64,000 bases of DNA from Nectonema munidae. Lineage: Eukaryota > Nematomorpha > Nectonematoida > Nectonematidae. A program made the translations under genes and the position numbers. Under the pieces are notes generated by a model that worked only from the letters and a program-made list of their open reading frames with translations, was not told the origin of the DNA and ran no database searches. Below are positions 41,201 through 49,810 of this stretch, in pieces. The first letter of the stretch is position 1. Every line of letters starts with the position of its first letter. The stretch spans positions 186,001-250,000 of the forward strand of contig JAUIRK010000443.1 in the NCBI GenBank assembly GCA_030549495.1, written 5' to 3'.

Positions 41201-41732
41201 TAATTTTGAGATCAAAAAGAGAAAAAATAAATTAGATTATTATAGATCATAACAATCTTCACTCAGAGACGCAATGTTTTAAAGAAAAACATCGAACACA
41301 ATATTTTGTATACATTTAATCTTAATGTTCAAAACGTGTATAATCACTACAAAGGGAAACTTTTACCAAATTTGTTTATCCTTACTATTTCCACATTATT
41401 TTCAAATAAACTTTATTTATATTATAGAAATAATAAATTATTCTCGATTTTACTTTTTGCCATGAAAACAAATAAAAAATAAAGAAAAAATAAATATTTG
41501 AAACATTTTTATGAATTTAAATGAAAAGTAATTCGACATTGAAAAATAAATTTATAAGTGAGTATATTAAACTTACAACACAAGTATATTCAAATTTGTA
41601 GGATAGACTCATTTGATCAATAATTTTATACAGAACTTTTTGTAGCAAATCTCTTTTATACACATTTGGTTTGTTAGAATTGATACATTTTAAAAGCGAA
41701 AGTGAACAATCCACCAAAAAAAGAATTGGCAT
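8008..41732 (-). CDS. INTS14: Integrator complex subunit 14 (VWA9), eight coding exons
   Basis: INTS14 is a subunit of the nuclear Integrator complex, which cleaves snRNA and other nascent RNAs at RNA polymerase II; with INTS10 and INTS13 it forms a peripheral arm module. Exons 41577-41732, 32147-32317, 28501-28639, 25809-25995, 23133-23329, 18813-19004, 13456-13688 and 8008-8202 join in phase into 489 residues (human about 518). Every junction has GT and AG, and phases agree throughout. Matches to the human protein as I remember it: N-terminal VWA domain with DxSxS metal site (LVDCSLS), [89 protein letters not shown] of the family reads VTDT. A 5' UTR exon probably lies upstream, since cttgtttcag precedes the ATG. 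Confidence 0.95.
8355..8487. mobile_element. Short palindromic element, ctagtcaaaatcc termini, copy 1
   Basis: Termini ctagtcaaaatccc and gggattttgactag are inverted copies; the inside carries further partly palindromic copies of aaaatccc / ggattttag. A relative lies at 11628-11720. Both are in INTS14 intron 7. The superfamily is not determined. Confidence 0.7.
8493..8926. mobile_element. Inverted-repeat element built of tandem 20- to 21-base units
   Basis: The left side has about five head-to-tail copies of a unit like caagttcaagtaaaatgttt. The right side has the same unit inverted (catttcacttgaacttgtaa). The outer ends tattacaagttcaagt and acttgaacttgtaat pair exactly. The middle is AT-rich and non-coding. 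It sits directly against the element at 8355-8487. Confidence 0.7.
9780..11040 (+). pseudogene. piggyBac-type transposase remnant 1
   Basis: DDE-type cut-and-paste transposase, spread over several frames: [14 protein letters not shown], then [60 protein letters not shown], then [19 protein letters not shown] and [11 protein letters not shown]. The three family Asp positions (IDE, TDN, VDT) are present, but several stops and frame changes break it. The N-terminal acidic region is poor and the terminal repeats were not located. Lies antisense in INTS14 intron 7. Confidence 0.85.
11041..11627. other. INTS14 intron 7, no feature
   Basis: AT-rich sequence following piggyBac remnant 1; it may hold that element's unrecognised 3' end. 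Words tcggtcaatt recur at about 11106 and 11278. No gene seen. Confidence 0.3.
11628..11720. mobile_element. Short palindromic element, ctagtcaaaatcc-type termini, copy 2
   Basis: Begins ctagtcataatccc and ends gcgattttgactag. It is a shorter relative of 8355-8487, with the same gataaaatc word in the flank. Confidence 0.65.
11721..13455. other. INTS14 intron 7, proximal part
   Basis: No gene seen. At about 12505-12520 gttgttgaccactg resembles an inverted hAT terminus (cagtggtcaacaac), without a convincing partner. The frame at 13246-13455 is the intronic continuation of exon 7. Confidence 0.4.
13456..13688 (-). CDS. INTS14: INTS14 exon 7
   Basis: Residues 348-425: [14 protein letters not shown], then [20 protein letters not shown] and LFYR. 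Acceptor tttcttttcag, donor gtaaga, 233 bases. The open frame continues to 13246, but the family ELNRIRK segment sits in the next exon, so the read-through part is intron. Confidence 0.93.
14550..17226 (-). mobile_element. pogo/Tigger-type transposon, degraded
   Basis: Tc1/mariner superfamily transposase. The minus-strand frame at 15877-15500 begins [20 protein letters not shown] with a helix-turn-helix ([15 protein letters not shown]). Further on are [20 protein letters not shown], carrying the first catalytic Asp, and [19 protein letters not shown] downstream of the second. Several frameshifts and gaps separate these pieces. The 5' terminus with ccgagtcggatatatctga and ttttactg lies at 17195-17226, before a TA. 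The other terminus was not found. A second element (16102 to about 17135) is inserted in the 5' non-coding part. Confidence 0.8.
16102..17135. mobile_element. hAT-like non-autonomous element inserted in the Tigger
   Basis: Starts cagggttgcagagtcgagg and carries repeated gagtcgg words at both ends. The same ends occur on the element at 43119-43870, which has near-perfect 8-bp target duplications. Here the right end is eroded, so 17135 is approximate. No coding sequence recognised inside. Confidence 0.55.
17483..18777. mobile_element. hAT (Charlie-like) element, degraded
   Basis: The left end cagaggtatcaaac and right end gtttggcagccctt form terminal inverted repeats, flanked by gtctagat (17475-17482) and ttctagat (18778-18785), a 7/8 match to an 8-bp duplication. 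On the minus strand at about 17640-17880 decayed frames read [20 protein letters not shown] and [20 protein letters not shown], the C-terminal dimerisation region of hAT transposases. A fragment of another transposase family lies inside. The right end is about 35 bases from the exon 6 donor of INTS14. Confidence 0.75.
18226..18456 (+). pseudogene. IS630/Tc1-type (DDE_3) transposase C-terminal fragment
   Basis: A 76-codon frame containing [20 protein letters not shown], then [13 protein letters not shown]. The family signature is L-P-P-Y-S-P-x-L-N-P-I-E-N-x-F followed by a downstream D/E-C-x-G-Y. Here the SPFLNPIEN block is mutated to STFLKRIEN. Only the last catalytic-domain segment survives. 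It sits inside the hAT element 17483-18777. Confidence 0.65.
18813..19004 (-). CDS. INTS14: INTS14 exon 6
   Basis: Residues 284-347 plus one base: [20 protein letters not shown], then [11 protein letters not shown], then [12 protein letters not shown]. Acceptor atattttag, donor gtatgc, 192 bases. Matches human NFCVLLHGSLK and KKSNLMMSLFEPG. A hAT element ends about 35 bases inside the downstream intron. Confidence 0.93.
19037..21235 (+). mobile_element. piggyBac-type element 2 (whole element, approximate ends)
   Basis: The transposase gene (19341-21021) is flanked by palindromes of the form ggggtca-4N-tgacccc at 19057-19075, 19226-19242 and 21198-21216. These look like sub-terminal transposase binding sites. 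Exact TTAA borders were not identified, so the ends are approximate. It is antisense in INTS14 intron 5, about 35 bases upstream of exon 6. Confidence 0.65.
19341..21021 (+). pseudogene. piggyBac-type transposase 2, near full length but inactive
   Basis: Begins [20 protein letters not shown], then an acidic region, [81 protein letters not shown], and a C-terminal Cys-rich knuckle ([23 protein letters not shown]). Breaks: a frameshift near 19400, a TGA at 20261-20263, and a frameshift near 20925 before the Cys-rich end. The second catalytic Asp (normally TxDNFFTS) is Gly (TCGNFFTS), so the enzyme would be dead even without the stops. It is much better preserved than the other three piggyBac remnants and therefore younger. 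Confidence 0.92.
21236..21600. other. INTS14 intron 5, no feature
   Basis: The word cccattttagt(t/g)aa/ca appears at 21268 and near 22010, hinting at ends of a further element around the piggyBac 3 fragment. No gene seen. Confidence 0.3.
21611..21871 (-). pseudogene. piggyBac-type transposase fragment 3
   Basis: The minus-strand frame has [20 protein letters not shown], then [15 protein letters not shown] and [19 protein letters not shown]. This matches the C-terminal part of the piggyBac subfamily with G-V-D-L ... N-A-W ... L-x-x-F-R-R. It is a different lineage from remnants 1, 2 and 4. About 85 residues survive. Confidence 0.65.
22015..22320 (-). CDS. Unrecognised frame of 101 codons
   Basis: Codons [14 protein letters not shown] to QLTKNGLH, with a Gly/Phe-rich hydrophobic stretch ([15 protein letters not shown]). 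No family recognised and no counterpart in the window. It lies in INTS14 intron 5 next to piggyBac fragment 3 and is most likely part of a decayed element. Confidence 0.2.
   Translation of the reverse strand: MGTQSLNAASPHFLRYFKKKVQKCKGVFSCTNENNDMIVDLAQFGGNLFIGGIFGAVLSKILINKRILRFKRDLVVNFALSLQLLNLIKLIDIQLTKNGLH
22842..23049. repeat. Inverted repeat of about 42-base arms
   Basis: The arm at 22842-22883 (ttctgacatcctaaatt core) pairs with 23003-23049 (aatttaggatgtcagaa core), with a 120-base loop. It is MITE-like, ending about 85 bases downstream of the exon 5 donor in INTS14 intron 5. Confidence 0.65.
23133..23329 (-). CDS. INTS14: INTS14 exon 5
   Basis: Residues 218-283 plus one base: [13 protein letters not shown], then [12 protein letters not shown], then FLSKHLVL, the start of the beta-barrel region (human GFIDIADISSPPVLSRHLVL). 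Acceptor attttcag. The donor at 23132 (acaa|gtactt) was chosen because it gives the phase needed by exon 6; the last residues before it are the least certain. Confidence 0.88.
23964..24217 (+). mobile_element. tRNA-derived SINE with 25-bp target duplications
   Basis: The polymerase III A box (tggcatggtggttag) and B box (gggttcgattctc) are correctly spaced, followed by a non-tRNA body. A 25-base direct repeat with one mismatch flanks it at 23939-23963 and 24218-24242, as expected for LINE-driven insertion. The near identity of the repeats suggests a fairly young insertion. Lies in INTS14 intron 4. Confidence 0.88.
24243..25808. other. INTS14 intron 4, no gene
   Basis: AT-rich. At 25380-25490 the words gttaacgacc, gtcgactgtgg and accggttaat form small palindromes. 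The frame at 25257-25442 shows no family features. Confidence 0.4.
25809..25995 (-). CDS. INTS14: INTS14 exon 4
   Basis: Residues 156-217 plus two bases of 218: [20 protein letters not shown] to LCPKSYFL. Acceptor ttttgtttag, donor gtaatc, 187 bases. This is the weakest-conserved exon, recognised by the LID motif, the trailing segment before the VQVFP-like region and exact phase fit with its neighbours. Confidence 0.85.
26071..26999. mobile_element. Long-terminal-inverted-repeat element, no coding capacity
   Basis: The left arm (26071 to about 26275) and right arm (about 26800 to 26999) are imperfect inverted copies of roughly 200 bases. Shared words include atttgtgtgtttaaaggag, gaagagttgaaggaggcata and gcctctatgttgttt. 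The arms are themselves internally repetitive, with gtgtgtt(t/a) units twice. The 520-base middle is AT-rich. This resembles a fold-back element or a large MITE of undetermined superfamily, in INTS14 intron 3. Confidence 0.75.
27153..27400 (-). pseudogene. LINE reverse-transcriptase C-terminal fragment (C-rich codon type)
   Basis: The minus frame reads [20 protein letters not shown], then [20 protein letters not shown], followed by HLNPF. The order L-A-Q-L-R ... H-K-I-D-P ... C-P-x-C ... H-L matches the tail after RNase H in Jockey/I-like LINEs. It is a short 5'-truncated piece with a strong C bias on its coding strand. Confidence 0.6.
27474..27715. mobile_element. Near-perfect snap-back element with 10-bp flanking repeats
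   Basis: Arms 27497-27590 and 27617-27710, 94 bases each, are almost identical inverted copies around a 26-base AT-rich loop. The 10-base string acctcaatgg flanks the unit at 27464-27473 and 27716-27725, probably a target duplication. Each arm contains ggagtttatactcc followed by gaaactagtc. The high arm identity implies a recent origin. Lies in INTS14 intron 3. Confidence 0.85.
27726..28500. other. INTS14 intron 3, part near exon 3
   Basis: AT-rich intron sequence; no element recognised. Confidence 0.4.
28501..28639 (-). CDS. INTS14: INTS14 exon 3
   Basis: Residues 110-155 plus one base of codon 156: [16 protein letters not shown] to LNFILI. Acceptor tttgcttag, donor gtataa, 139 bases. Corresponds to VVLVTDGCLGIGRGSL and the PFPFPSKLYIM segment of the human protein. 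The usual Gly of VTDG is Thr here. Confidence 0.93.
29455..29545 (-). mobile_element. tRNA-like SINE fragment, family 2, copy 1
   Basis: On the minus strand gttggttagttactcag (A-box region) is followed by ctcaaggtcttgg and a B box ggattcgatccc. The same head occurs at 42690-42830, so this is a repeat family and not a tRNA gene. Only the tRNA-like head is clear. Confidence 0.6.
29590..30787 (-). mobile_element. hAT-type element remnant
   Basis: The ends cagggcgagg and ctcaccctg are inverted. Both sides carry runs of attgactttattgactttt. On the minus strand at 29716-29860 the frame [20 protein letters not shown] matches the conserved hAT C-terminal block (C/T-x-x-V-E-R-S-F-S). The rest of the transposase is not readable. 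Related attgactttattgac words continue to about 31650, so a second broken copy may follow. In INTS14 intron 2. Confidence 0.55.
30788..32146. other. INTS14 intron 2, repeat debris
   Basis: AT-rich. Copies of aaaaattgacttta occur at 30760, 31550 and 31640, and a hAT-like terminus (tttgggaactactg) ends at 31970. No gene seen. Confidence 0.4.
32147..32317 (-). CDS. INTS14: INTS14 exon 2
   Basis: Residues 53-109, beginning [10 protein letters not shown] and ending KWGHQCCVK. Acceptor gattag, donor gtaagt, phase 0 at both ends, 171 bases. It is equivalent to human FSSLWELM to QEWGGAAPCQ, the middle of the VWA domain. No long frame betrays this exon; it is seen from composition and splice sites. 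Confidence 0.92.
32874..33049. mobile_element. Harbinger-like MITE with internal G runs
   Basis: The termini ggggtcgttcacaattga and tcaattgtgaacgacccc are perfect 18-base inverted repeats, flanked by TTA on both sides (32871-32873, 33050-33052). A 3-bp TTA duplication with GGGG-type ends fits the PIF/Harbinger group. Inside are a run of 25 G (about 32908-32932) and another of about 13 G. In INTS14 intron 1. Confidence 0.82.
33189..33440. mobile_element. hAT-type MITE
   Basis: Starts caggtcacgtcaaccgagg and ends ggttcacaacacctg. Flanked by gtgtagag and gtgcatag, a 6/8 match to an 8-bp duplication. Internal gggcccgc and ggcccatttt words are typical of hAT MITE arms. Non-coding. Confidence 0.6.
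33441..35190. other. INTS14 intron 1, no gene
   Basis: AT-rich. A terminus-like segment, ctatggcgcaatgccctcac followed by tccgtgaatacgccactgc, lies at 34310-34350, and an (att)n run at 34387. Partly palindromic gatccattataac / ggatccaatataac occurs at 35020-35050. Confidence 0.4.
35200..35480 (+). pseudogene. hAT transposase fragment
   Basis: The plus frame reads [20 protein letters not shown], then [20 protein letters not shown], then [21 protein letters not shown]-x-P-F-E-x-A-T-x-x-L-S followed by a helix ending in L-x-x-R-Y/F is the conserved central block of hAT transposases. About 90 residues survive, without an upstream BED finger. In INTS14 intron 1. Confidence 0.6.
35481..37001. other. 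INTS14 intron 1, no gene
   Basis: AT-rich sequence without recognisable coding or repeat structure. Confidence 0.4.
37002..37274. mobile_element. hAT-type MITE with perfect 8-bp duplication
   Basis: 273 bp. Left end cagggttaacgaagctagg with gcccgcgggcc just inside; right end gtttgaggacccctg. The 8-bp atctagag flanks both sides exactly (36994-37001, 37275-37282). Non-coding. Confidence 0.88.
37283..37697. mobile_element. hAT-like MITE next to the previous one
   Basis: The left end has gtttctcaacgtgatcc and the right end aagttgagaatcacta, an inverted pair of the cagtg-ttctcaac type. Internal tgggtccatata and gggtccataatat also mirror. No clear target duplication; the left border directly adjoins the duplication of 37002-37274. 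Confidence 0.55.
38005..39441 (-). CDS. Group I p21-activated kinase, intronless, nested in INTS14 intron 1
   Basis: Ser/Thr kinase activated by Rac/Cdc42, acting on the cytoskeleton and MAPK pathways. 478 residues from the ATG at 39441 (human PAK1 about 545). Order: basic segment ([11 protein letters not shown], near 27-37), CRIB and autoinhibitory region ([15 protein letters not shown] at about 51-65, [13 protein letters not shown]), Ser-rich linker, kinase from about 200: [15 protein letters not shown] lysine, [19 protein letters not shown], activation-loop Thr in [15 protein letters not shown], and [16 protein letters not shown]. All catalytic residues are present. The Nck-binding PxxP region before CRIB is absent. 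No introns are needed, although PAK genes are usually multi-exon. AATAAA (minus strand, near 37840) is followed 34 bases later by a run of A, which suits retroposition. A paralogue with introns is expected elsewhere. Confidence 0.95.
   Translation of the reverse strand: MYEFGDDGFILNSSDRVVNLLENIDKKKHKKKVKEKSLITHCFNNSLTPYISFPTDFEHTVHVGFDSYKKEFTGLPDTWNTLLKSSTITLSEQQENPQAVINVLNYYDESVINAQSSCKFMLNSNMNAVVAKCRPNNSDCDSKSYLSQAAFSKSAEKSLAMHRSKNATSCSNINSSNSSALTLDILESLRSIVSVGDPNKKYNKIKKIGQGASGSVYIAIEVLSNFEVAIKQINLEQQFKKDLIISEILVMRENKHPNIVNYLDSYYFGSELWVIMEYLDGGSLTDIVVSTRIGEALISAICREVLSALDFLHCRNVIHRDIKSDNVLLGLDGTVKITDFGFCAQLSSHSTKRCTLVGTPYWMAPEVVCRKDYGPKVDIWSLGIMAIEMISGEPPYLHHNPIRALYLIATNGKPDIPNKHLLTPTFLHFLNCCLEVDCNERASASQLLNHPFMNCAAPLISLKPFILSSKQQHQIKST
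39442..41576. other. INTS14 intron 1, upstream of PAK
   Basis: Any promoter of the nested kinase must lie here; I see no clear TATA box or initiator. AT-rich, with no repeat recognised. Confidence 0.35.
41577..41732 (-). CDS. INTS14: INTS14 exon 1 (coding part)
   Basis: Residues 1-52, beginning [12 protein letters not shown], with the DxSxS metal-ion site of the VWA fold, and ending KFEYTCV. The donor is gtaagt (41576-41571), phase 0. The ATG at 41732-41730 lies a few bases after a pyrimidine-rich cag, so the exon may begin there with a short UTR. Confidence 0.9.
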
Positions 41733-42689
41733 TCTAAAGCTGAAACAAGACAATAATGTGATTAAAAAATTAATAAAATAACCCAAAATAATAAGGCGTC
41801 AGATAGAAGTTTGAAGAAAAGGAATCAAAATAGTCAAATGAAAAGCAAACCAAAAGCTTGATGGTGGAAACATATTTTATGAAAATAATTAAAAATTACG
41901 GGAGTTACAATCTAAATTGGGGTTAAATTACAAAATAAAATAAGTTCATTAATTAAAAATTCAAGAAATTCAAGAAGTGTATACGCGATTTTTACATTAA
42001 ATTATGGAACGAGCGTACCTTTTATAGGCTTATCTTACACTTATATATTTTAGGTTATTATATTAGATCAGAATTAGGATAATCGCAAGAAGTTTAAAAC
42101 AAAAAGTAAAATATTAGATTTCTTGCAATTACTTGCAAAAGGACAAAACTTATATTATTTATTTTTACTCCAGCAATAGATATTATGCTTAGATAGATAT
42201 TTTAAATTCATTAGAAAATATTTTAAAATTAAAACTTCTAAACAAGTTTTATAAAACGTCGGACATGATTAAAGTTAGACAAAAACTATTTTATATCAAA
42301 AATTATTAAATATTTTGAAATTTATCTTTCTTAAGATTTTCTGAATGGATTAAATTTTAGATCGAATTTAGTGATGAGAATAGTAATTTGGGTGTCTATT
42401 TGAATTAAGTTAATAAACTGTTAACTCTTGAGCGGCTCAAAAAATTTTAGACTTAAGAGGGACTGAAATGTTGCTCTATGACACCAATTTAACTTTTTCT
42501 CTATGTTGCCAAAAAGTTAAAATCAAATTCTTAACTCCCTCTAGCTACATCTGTTTGTACAAAAAATTATCTAGCGGATAAATTTGCAATGATATTCATA
42601 TATATTAAGTACACTATTACTTTCACTATTAATCTCGCTTTTCTTCATTTCTAAAGAGTGTTTGCTAACGATGTAAAAGTAAAGGTAAA

Positions 42690-42830
42690 GGTAGGGTGTT
42701 TTCATCGAGAAGACGCAATCGCACCGCTTTTATCGAACTATGAGAAAAACAGGCTTGATAGGGGATCGAACCCAAGACCTTGAGTTATAGAAACCCAGCA
42801 TCTAACCAACTCTAATAGTCAACTGTAATA
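42690..42830 (-). mobile_element. tRNA-like SINE, family 2, copy 2
   Basis: On the minus strand agttggttagatgctgggt (A-box region), then ctcaaggtcttgg and B box gggttcgatcccc, followed by a body containing cgataaaagcggtgcgattg. It shares its head with 29455-29545. It lies just upstream of the INTS14 first coding exon. Confidence 0.65.
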
Positions 42831-42892
42831 GTGAAATTCTCCTAGAATCTAATTAATACAAAGGTTGTTTTAATGGAGCAAGTTTTAATTAA

Positions 42893-43046
42893 TAAAGCTC
42901 CTTCAGAGACATCTTTGATGTAAAAATAAGTTCTGTTATAGATTCTTTTTCACAATCAAGAAGGCCTTTAAGATTAAATGCATCAAGTTTAATTGTAGTT
43001 GGAACCTCGAAGTACACGGAGAAGTTGACTACAATTTTAATCACCT
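42893..43046 (-). CDS. Unrecognised coding-like segment
   Basis: The minus strand reads KVIKIVVNFSVYFEVPTTIK, then LDAFNLKGLLDCEKES, then ITELIFTSKMSLKELY and a stop. Composition looks coding but there is no upstream ATG (TAA just before) and no family recognised. Could be a last exon or a transposon scrap. Confidence 0.2.
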
Positions 43047-43118
43047 TTTCTTTTCTTTATTTGCAGTCACTATTTTGTTGCTTCAATGTTACAAATCTTT
43101 CATATGCCTACATATAAT

Positions 43119-43870
43119 CAGAGTTGTGGAGTAGGAAAAACATTTTTCGACTCCAACTACGGCACCACTATGTAACTAAATTATCCGGCGCAACTCCTTT
43201 TTTAATACTAATGACTTGACCCAGTCACATCGTCAAACTACAGGAGCAAAACTGATTTTAATTGGCCCTGGACTATAAGTGAATACATTTATATATTTCA
43301 AGGGAGTTCCATGGGTAAAATAATTCTCAGTGGAGCCAACACCCCTCCATTCCCTAAATATTGACTGACTTTACGTATTTGTAATAATGCGACTTTGCTT
43401 TTAAAAAAAAGAAAAAAAAGAAGTTCTCCAACTAAATGCTTTATTAGTTTGTATTTGTAGTTTAGTTTCTTTCTTATATTGTCTTCAAAGAGATTTTCAA
43501 ATGATTATCTATTCCTAAATTATTTTTTCAAATGTATTTGTTGTAAAAAAAATTCCAAATAAACTGCGCTTTCTTCGTTTGTAAAGTATTTGTGTAATAA
43601 AAAAAGTTCATTCTTTAATTTTATTGTATTTTTCAGCCTTTTGTCAACAGTTGCAAAAACAAAACATACTAGAATGATAAACATTTTTTATGTTAGTTTT
43701 TTGCAAAGTTGTAGACTAAAGAGAGTGTCTAACAATTTATTTTTTTTATCTAACAATTATGAACATAACAATTTTTAAAATCGCAGTAGGAGTCACAATA
43801 ATAATTTCAATTCAGACACTTTGTCAGAACATACGACTCCACCGTTTTCGAATCAGAGTCTACAAACCTG
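43119..43870. mobile_element. hAT-like non-autonomous element, gagtcg family
   Basis: Left end cagagttgtggagtagg; right end gagtctacaaacctg, with cgactccaccg inside. Flanked by catataat (43111-43118) and cataaaat (43871-43878), a 7/8 match to an 8-bp duplication. It shares its ends with 16102-17135. The interior is AT-rich with no transposase. Confidence 0.7.
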
Positions 43871-43964
43871 CATAAAATAGATATAATAATTCGGTAATCT
43901 AGTAAAAAGCCGGCTTCAAATTGTGATACATTGATTGTAAAATAAGGTAACACCTATTTACAAA

Positions 43965-47526
<3,562 letters not shown>

Positions 47527-48665
47527 TTAATGGGTTTTACAGTTATTACACAAAAATAAAGTATGCTCTTTGCATATGAACTTCCCACATACATTGCATT
47601 TTCTTGTTCCCACTTGTGAAACCGTAAAAATATAACAAGTTTCGACTAGATAAACGAGTAAATTAATTTTAGCTTATATATACCATAGACTTTTCGGCTA
47701 AAGGTAAAGCTATGTGTCTTATAAAACATTTTTTTCTTCCTTTTACAACTGGAGAATACGCACTCGAATCGTTTGCCTTTATTATTGCAATTCATTATTG
47801 CAGAATCACCCACCTATTATTAACAGAAATGCTAAGAAAGTTTGAGAAAATAGGAGCTGGCCATCGTCTCGATGCTTTATAACAACTATAATTTCTAACC
47901 ATCCTGTTGAAAACATCAACTCCCCACGTATATTTATTATAGTCTAGTAATATGTTTAAGACTATTTTTTGGTCCTAACGTACCAATTCTTGAAAAATGT
48001 TGACTACACAACACATAAATAGGCTTAAATTTTTTTTTGGAATGTTTCTGCGGAATATCACTTGTCAACGAGGAACTTTATCTAAATAAAAATTTACTCT
48101 CACATTCACTCAATCCCAAACCTTTCAAATGTTCTGGCAGTATAATATGTGGCATGAACCTTCTATTGCTTCTAACCGTACCACTAATCGTATAGTTTTT
48201 ACTTTTAGCCCACTCACACAATTCATGAGACATAAAAAACCGATCTACATAAATGCAAGGGCTAGATGGTAAACAAGAAAAAGAAATCAATCTCTTGACA
48301 ATATAAGCTGATTTAAAATATTCCCTATCCAATAGGCTACTCTGATATACTTCACTGAAAAAACGTAAAAACTGGTTGAGTCAATGCAGTGATATACCTA
48401 ACTGGCTTAGAAGGGTCCTAGACTTTAATGAGTGATCTCCGTCTATAATTGACAAGTTGCTCATCAATAGTTACACAGGTAGTTGGTGACAAATACTTAT
48501 GATAATTAAAAAAAAAATTGAATGCATCTTACGGGTGCCAATTTATCAGAAATATTCCTTTCTCTCCTTGAATCAAATCTTATAAAAGTGCGGATAAGAA
48601 TGAATACGTCACTACTAATTGCAGTTTTCGAAAAAGGTTTTTTAATTCTTGCTTGCAAACTTTGA
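47527..48665 (-). pseudogene. piggyBac-type transposase remnant 4
   Basis: The minus strand has RFDSRRERNISDKLAPVRC, then CVTIDEQLVNYRRRS (first Asp), YVDRFFMSHELCEWAKSKNY (second Asp), TVRSNRRFMPHIILP, WGVDVFNRMVRNYSCYKASR (third Asp region), then a Cys-rich end RKCNVCGKFICKEHTLFLC and a stop at 47527. All three Asp positions survive, but stops and frame changes break it and the N-terminal third is missing. The 5' side lies directly against alkaline phosphatase copy 3. Confidence 0.85.
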
Positions 48666-48689
48666 GCACCCACCTTTATCAAATTTTAT

Positions 48690-49810
48690 TCTCTTTTTTT
48701 CGTCACTTGGAATCAAGGTGAATTGTTTAGCGCAGCCAGGTCCATTTGCGTAGGAGATGGGCATGTAAGGTCTGTTGTTCAATTCTGAATACGGAATGGA
48801 GTCGTCACTTTTTTGCACGAAGTTAAAGAGAGCGGCTTTTTTTGTGAATTTGCGCCGAAAAGGAGATCGCGTATGAATGATCAGCAGTTACGAGAATCAG
48901 TGCATTTTCACCTTATTTTTAGCGTAGGAAACACAAGCCTCCAGCACCAGGATTTCATTCGACGCTTCAAATACTAATTTATTGTGATGGGCATGATGTA
49001 TTCTACCCCCTTCCACTATTAGAACGTATCCTTTATGATCTTTACAAGAATATCCAGTGCTTTTTTCCATCATTGTGAGTAATTAGTATTCTTCCGTTCA
49101 TACTCCAAGTGTCTATTAGCAAGAAGGCCAAAGATGCTATTAACTTTGCTAGTATTGATTGGAGATCATTCTTGAAAATTTTTGACAAAAGCAAATGATT
49201 CTTTTAGATTAATTTTACTTTTTCTATGTATCAATCAAGTCTTCGTCTTTAATTCTGTTTCCACCTTTGCTATGGGAATATAAGGGCGCCAAAGTTGTAT
49301 CAGTGACAGCATTTGTAGTGACAAAGCCAAAAGATATGTCACTTTTTACAGCATCGTCACCAATGCAGTTGACAATGGAATTGGTCAGTGTGGAACAGTC
49401 GTTTTTGGTGGCAGAAGAATTGACGCCAACTGTAAAACTCTTTGAAACGACTCCACAAAAGAGCGCCGTGGCAGTTGAAGCTGATTCACTTATGAAGTGA
49501 TCAAAGTTTTCCGTTCTCACGACTCCAACGTGCTTAAACACCTCCTAGGAAAGTAATGCATCCTTCCTCCTAGACATTTCTCCATATTTTTCCTATGCTT
49601 GTGAAAGTCAAGCCCATGCCATTTCCAAAAAAACAAGGATCCTCTTTTATCATTGAATCTCGCATTCTCACCAACTTTCTTTTAATCAGATCTTCGGATT
49701 TCCTGGTTAAATTGCTATCATATGTACTAGCTATAGTGTGGAACTTTGCTAGAGCAGTGAAAGAAACGAGAAAAAAATGAAAGAATGGTGGATATTTGAA
49801 GGTGTTCCAT
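48690..49810 (-). pseudogene. Alkaline phosphatase copy 3 (broken, C-terminus missing)
   Basis: The minus strand keeps TYDSNLTRKSEDLI, FFGNGMG, HVGVVRTENFDHFISESAST, TATALFCGVV, FVTTNAVTDTTLAPLYS, GGRIHHAHHN and YMPISYANGPG. The nucleophile Ser is intact (SESAST). The metal Asp of DGMG is Asn, the Asp of RIDH is His, and about 45 residues between YSHS and SKGGNR are deleted. Several frameshifts follow. The last 90 or so residues, with the final metal His, are absent and piggyBac remnant 4 begins there. Clearly non-functional; nearest relative is copy 1. Confidence 0.88.

Noticed and set aside
42740-42825. tRNA gene on the minus strand
   Set aside because: The same head recurs at 29455-29545 within repeat sequence; a SINE explains it better.
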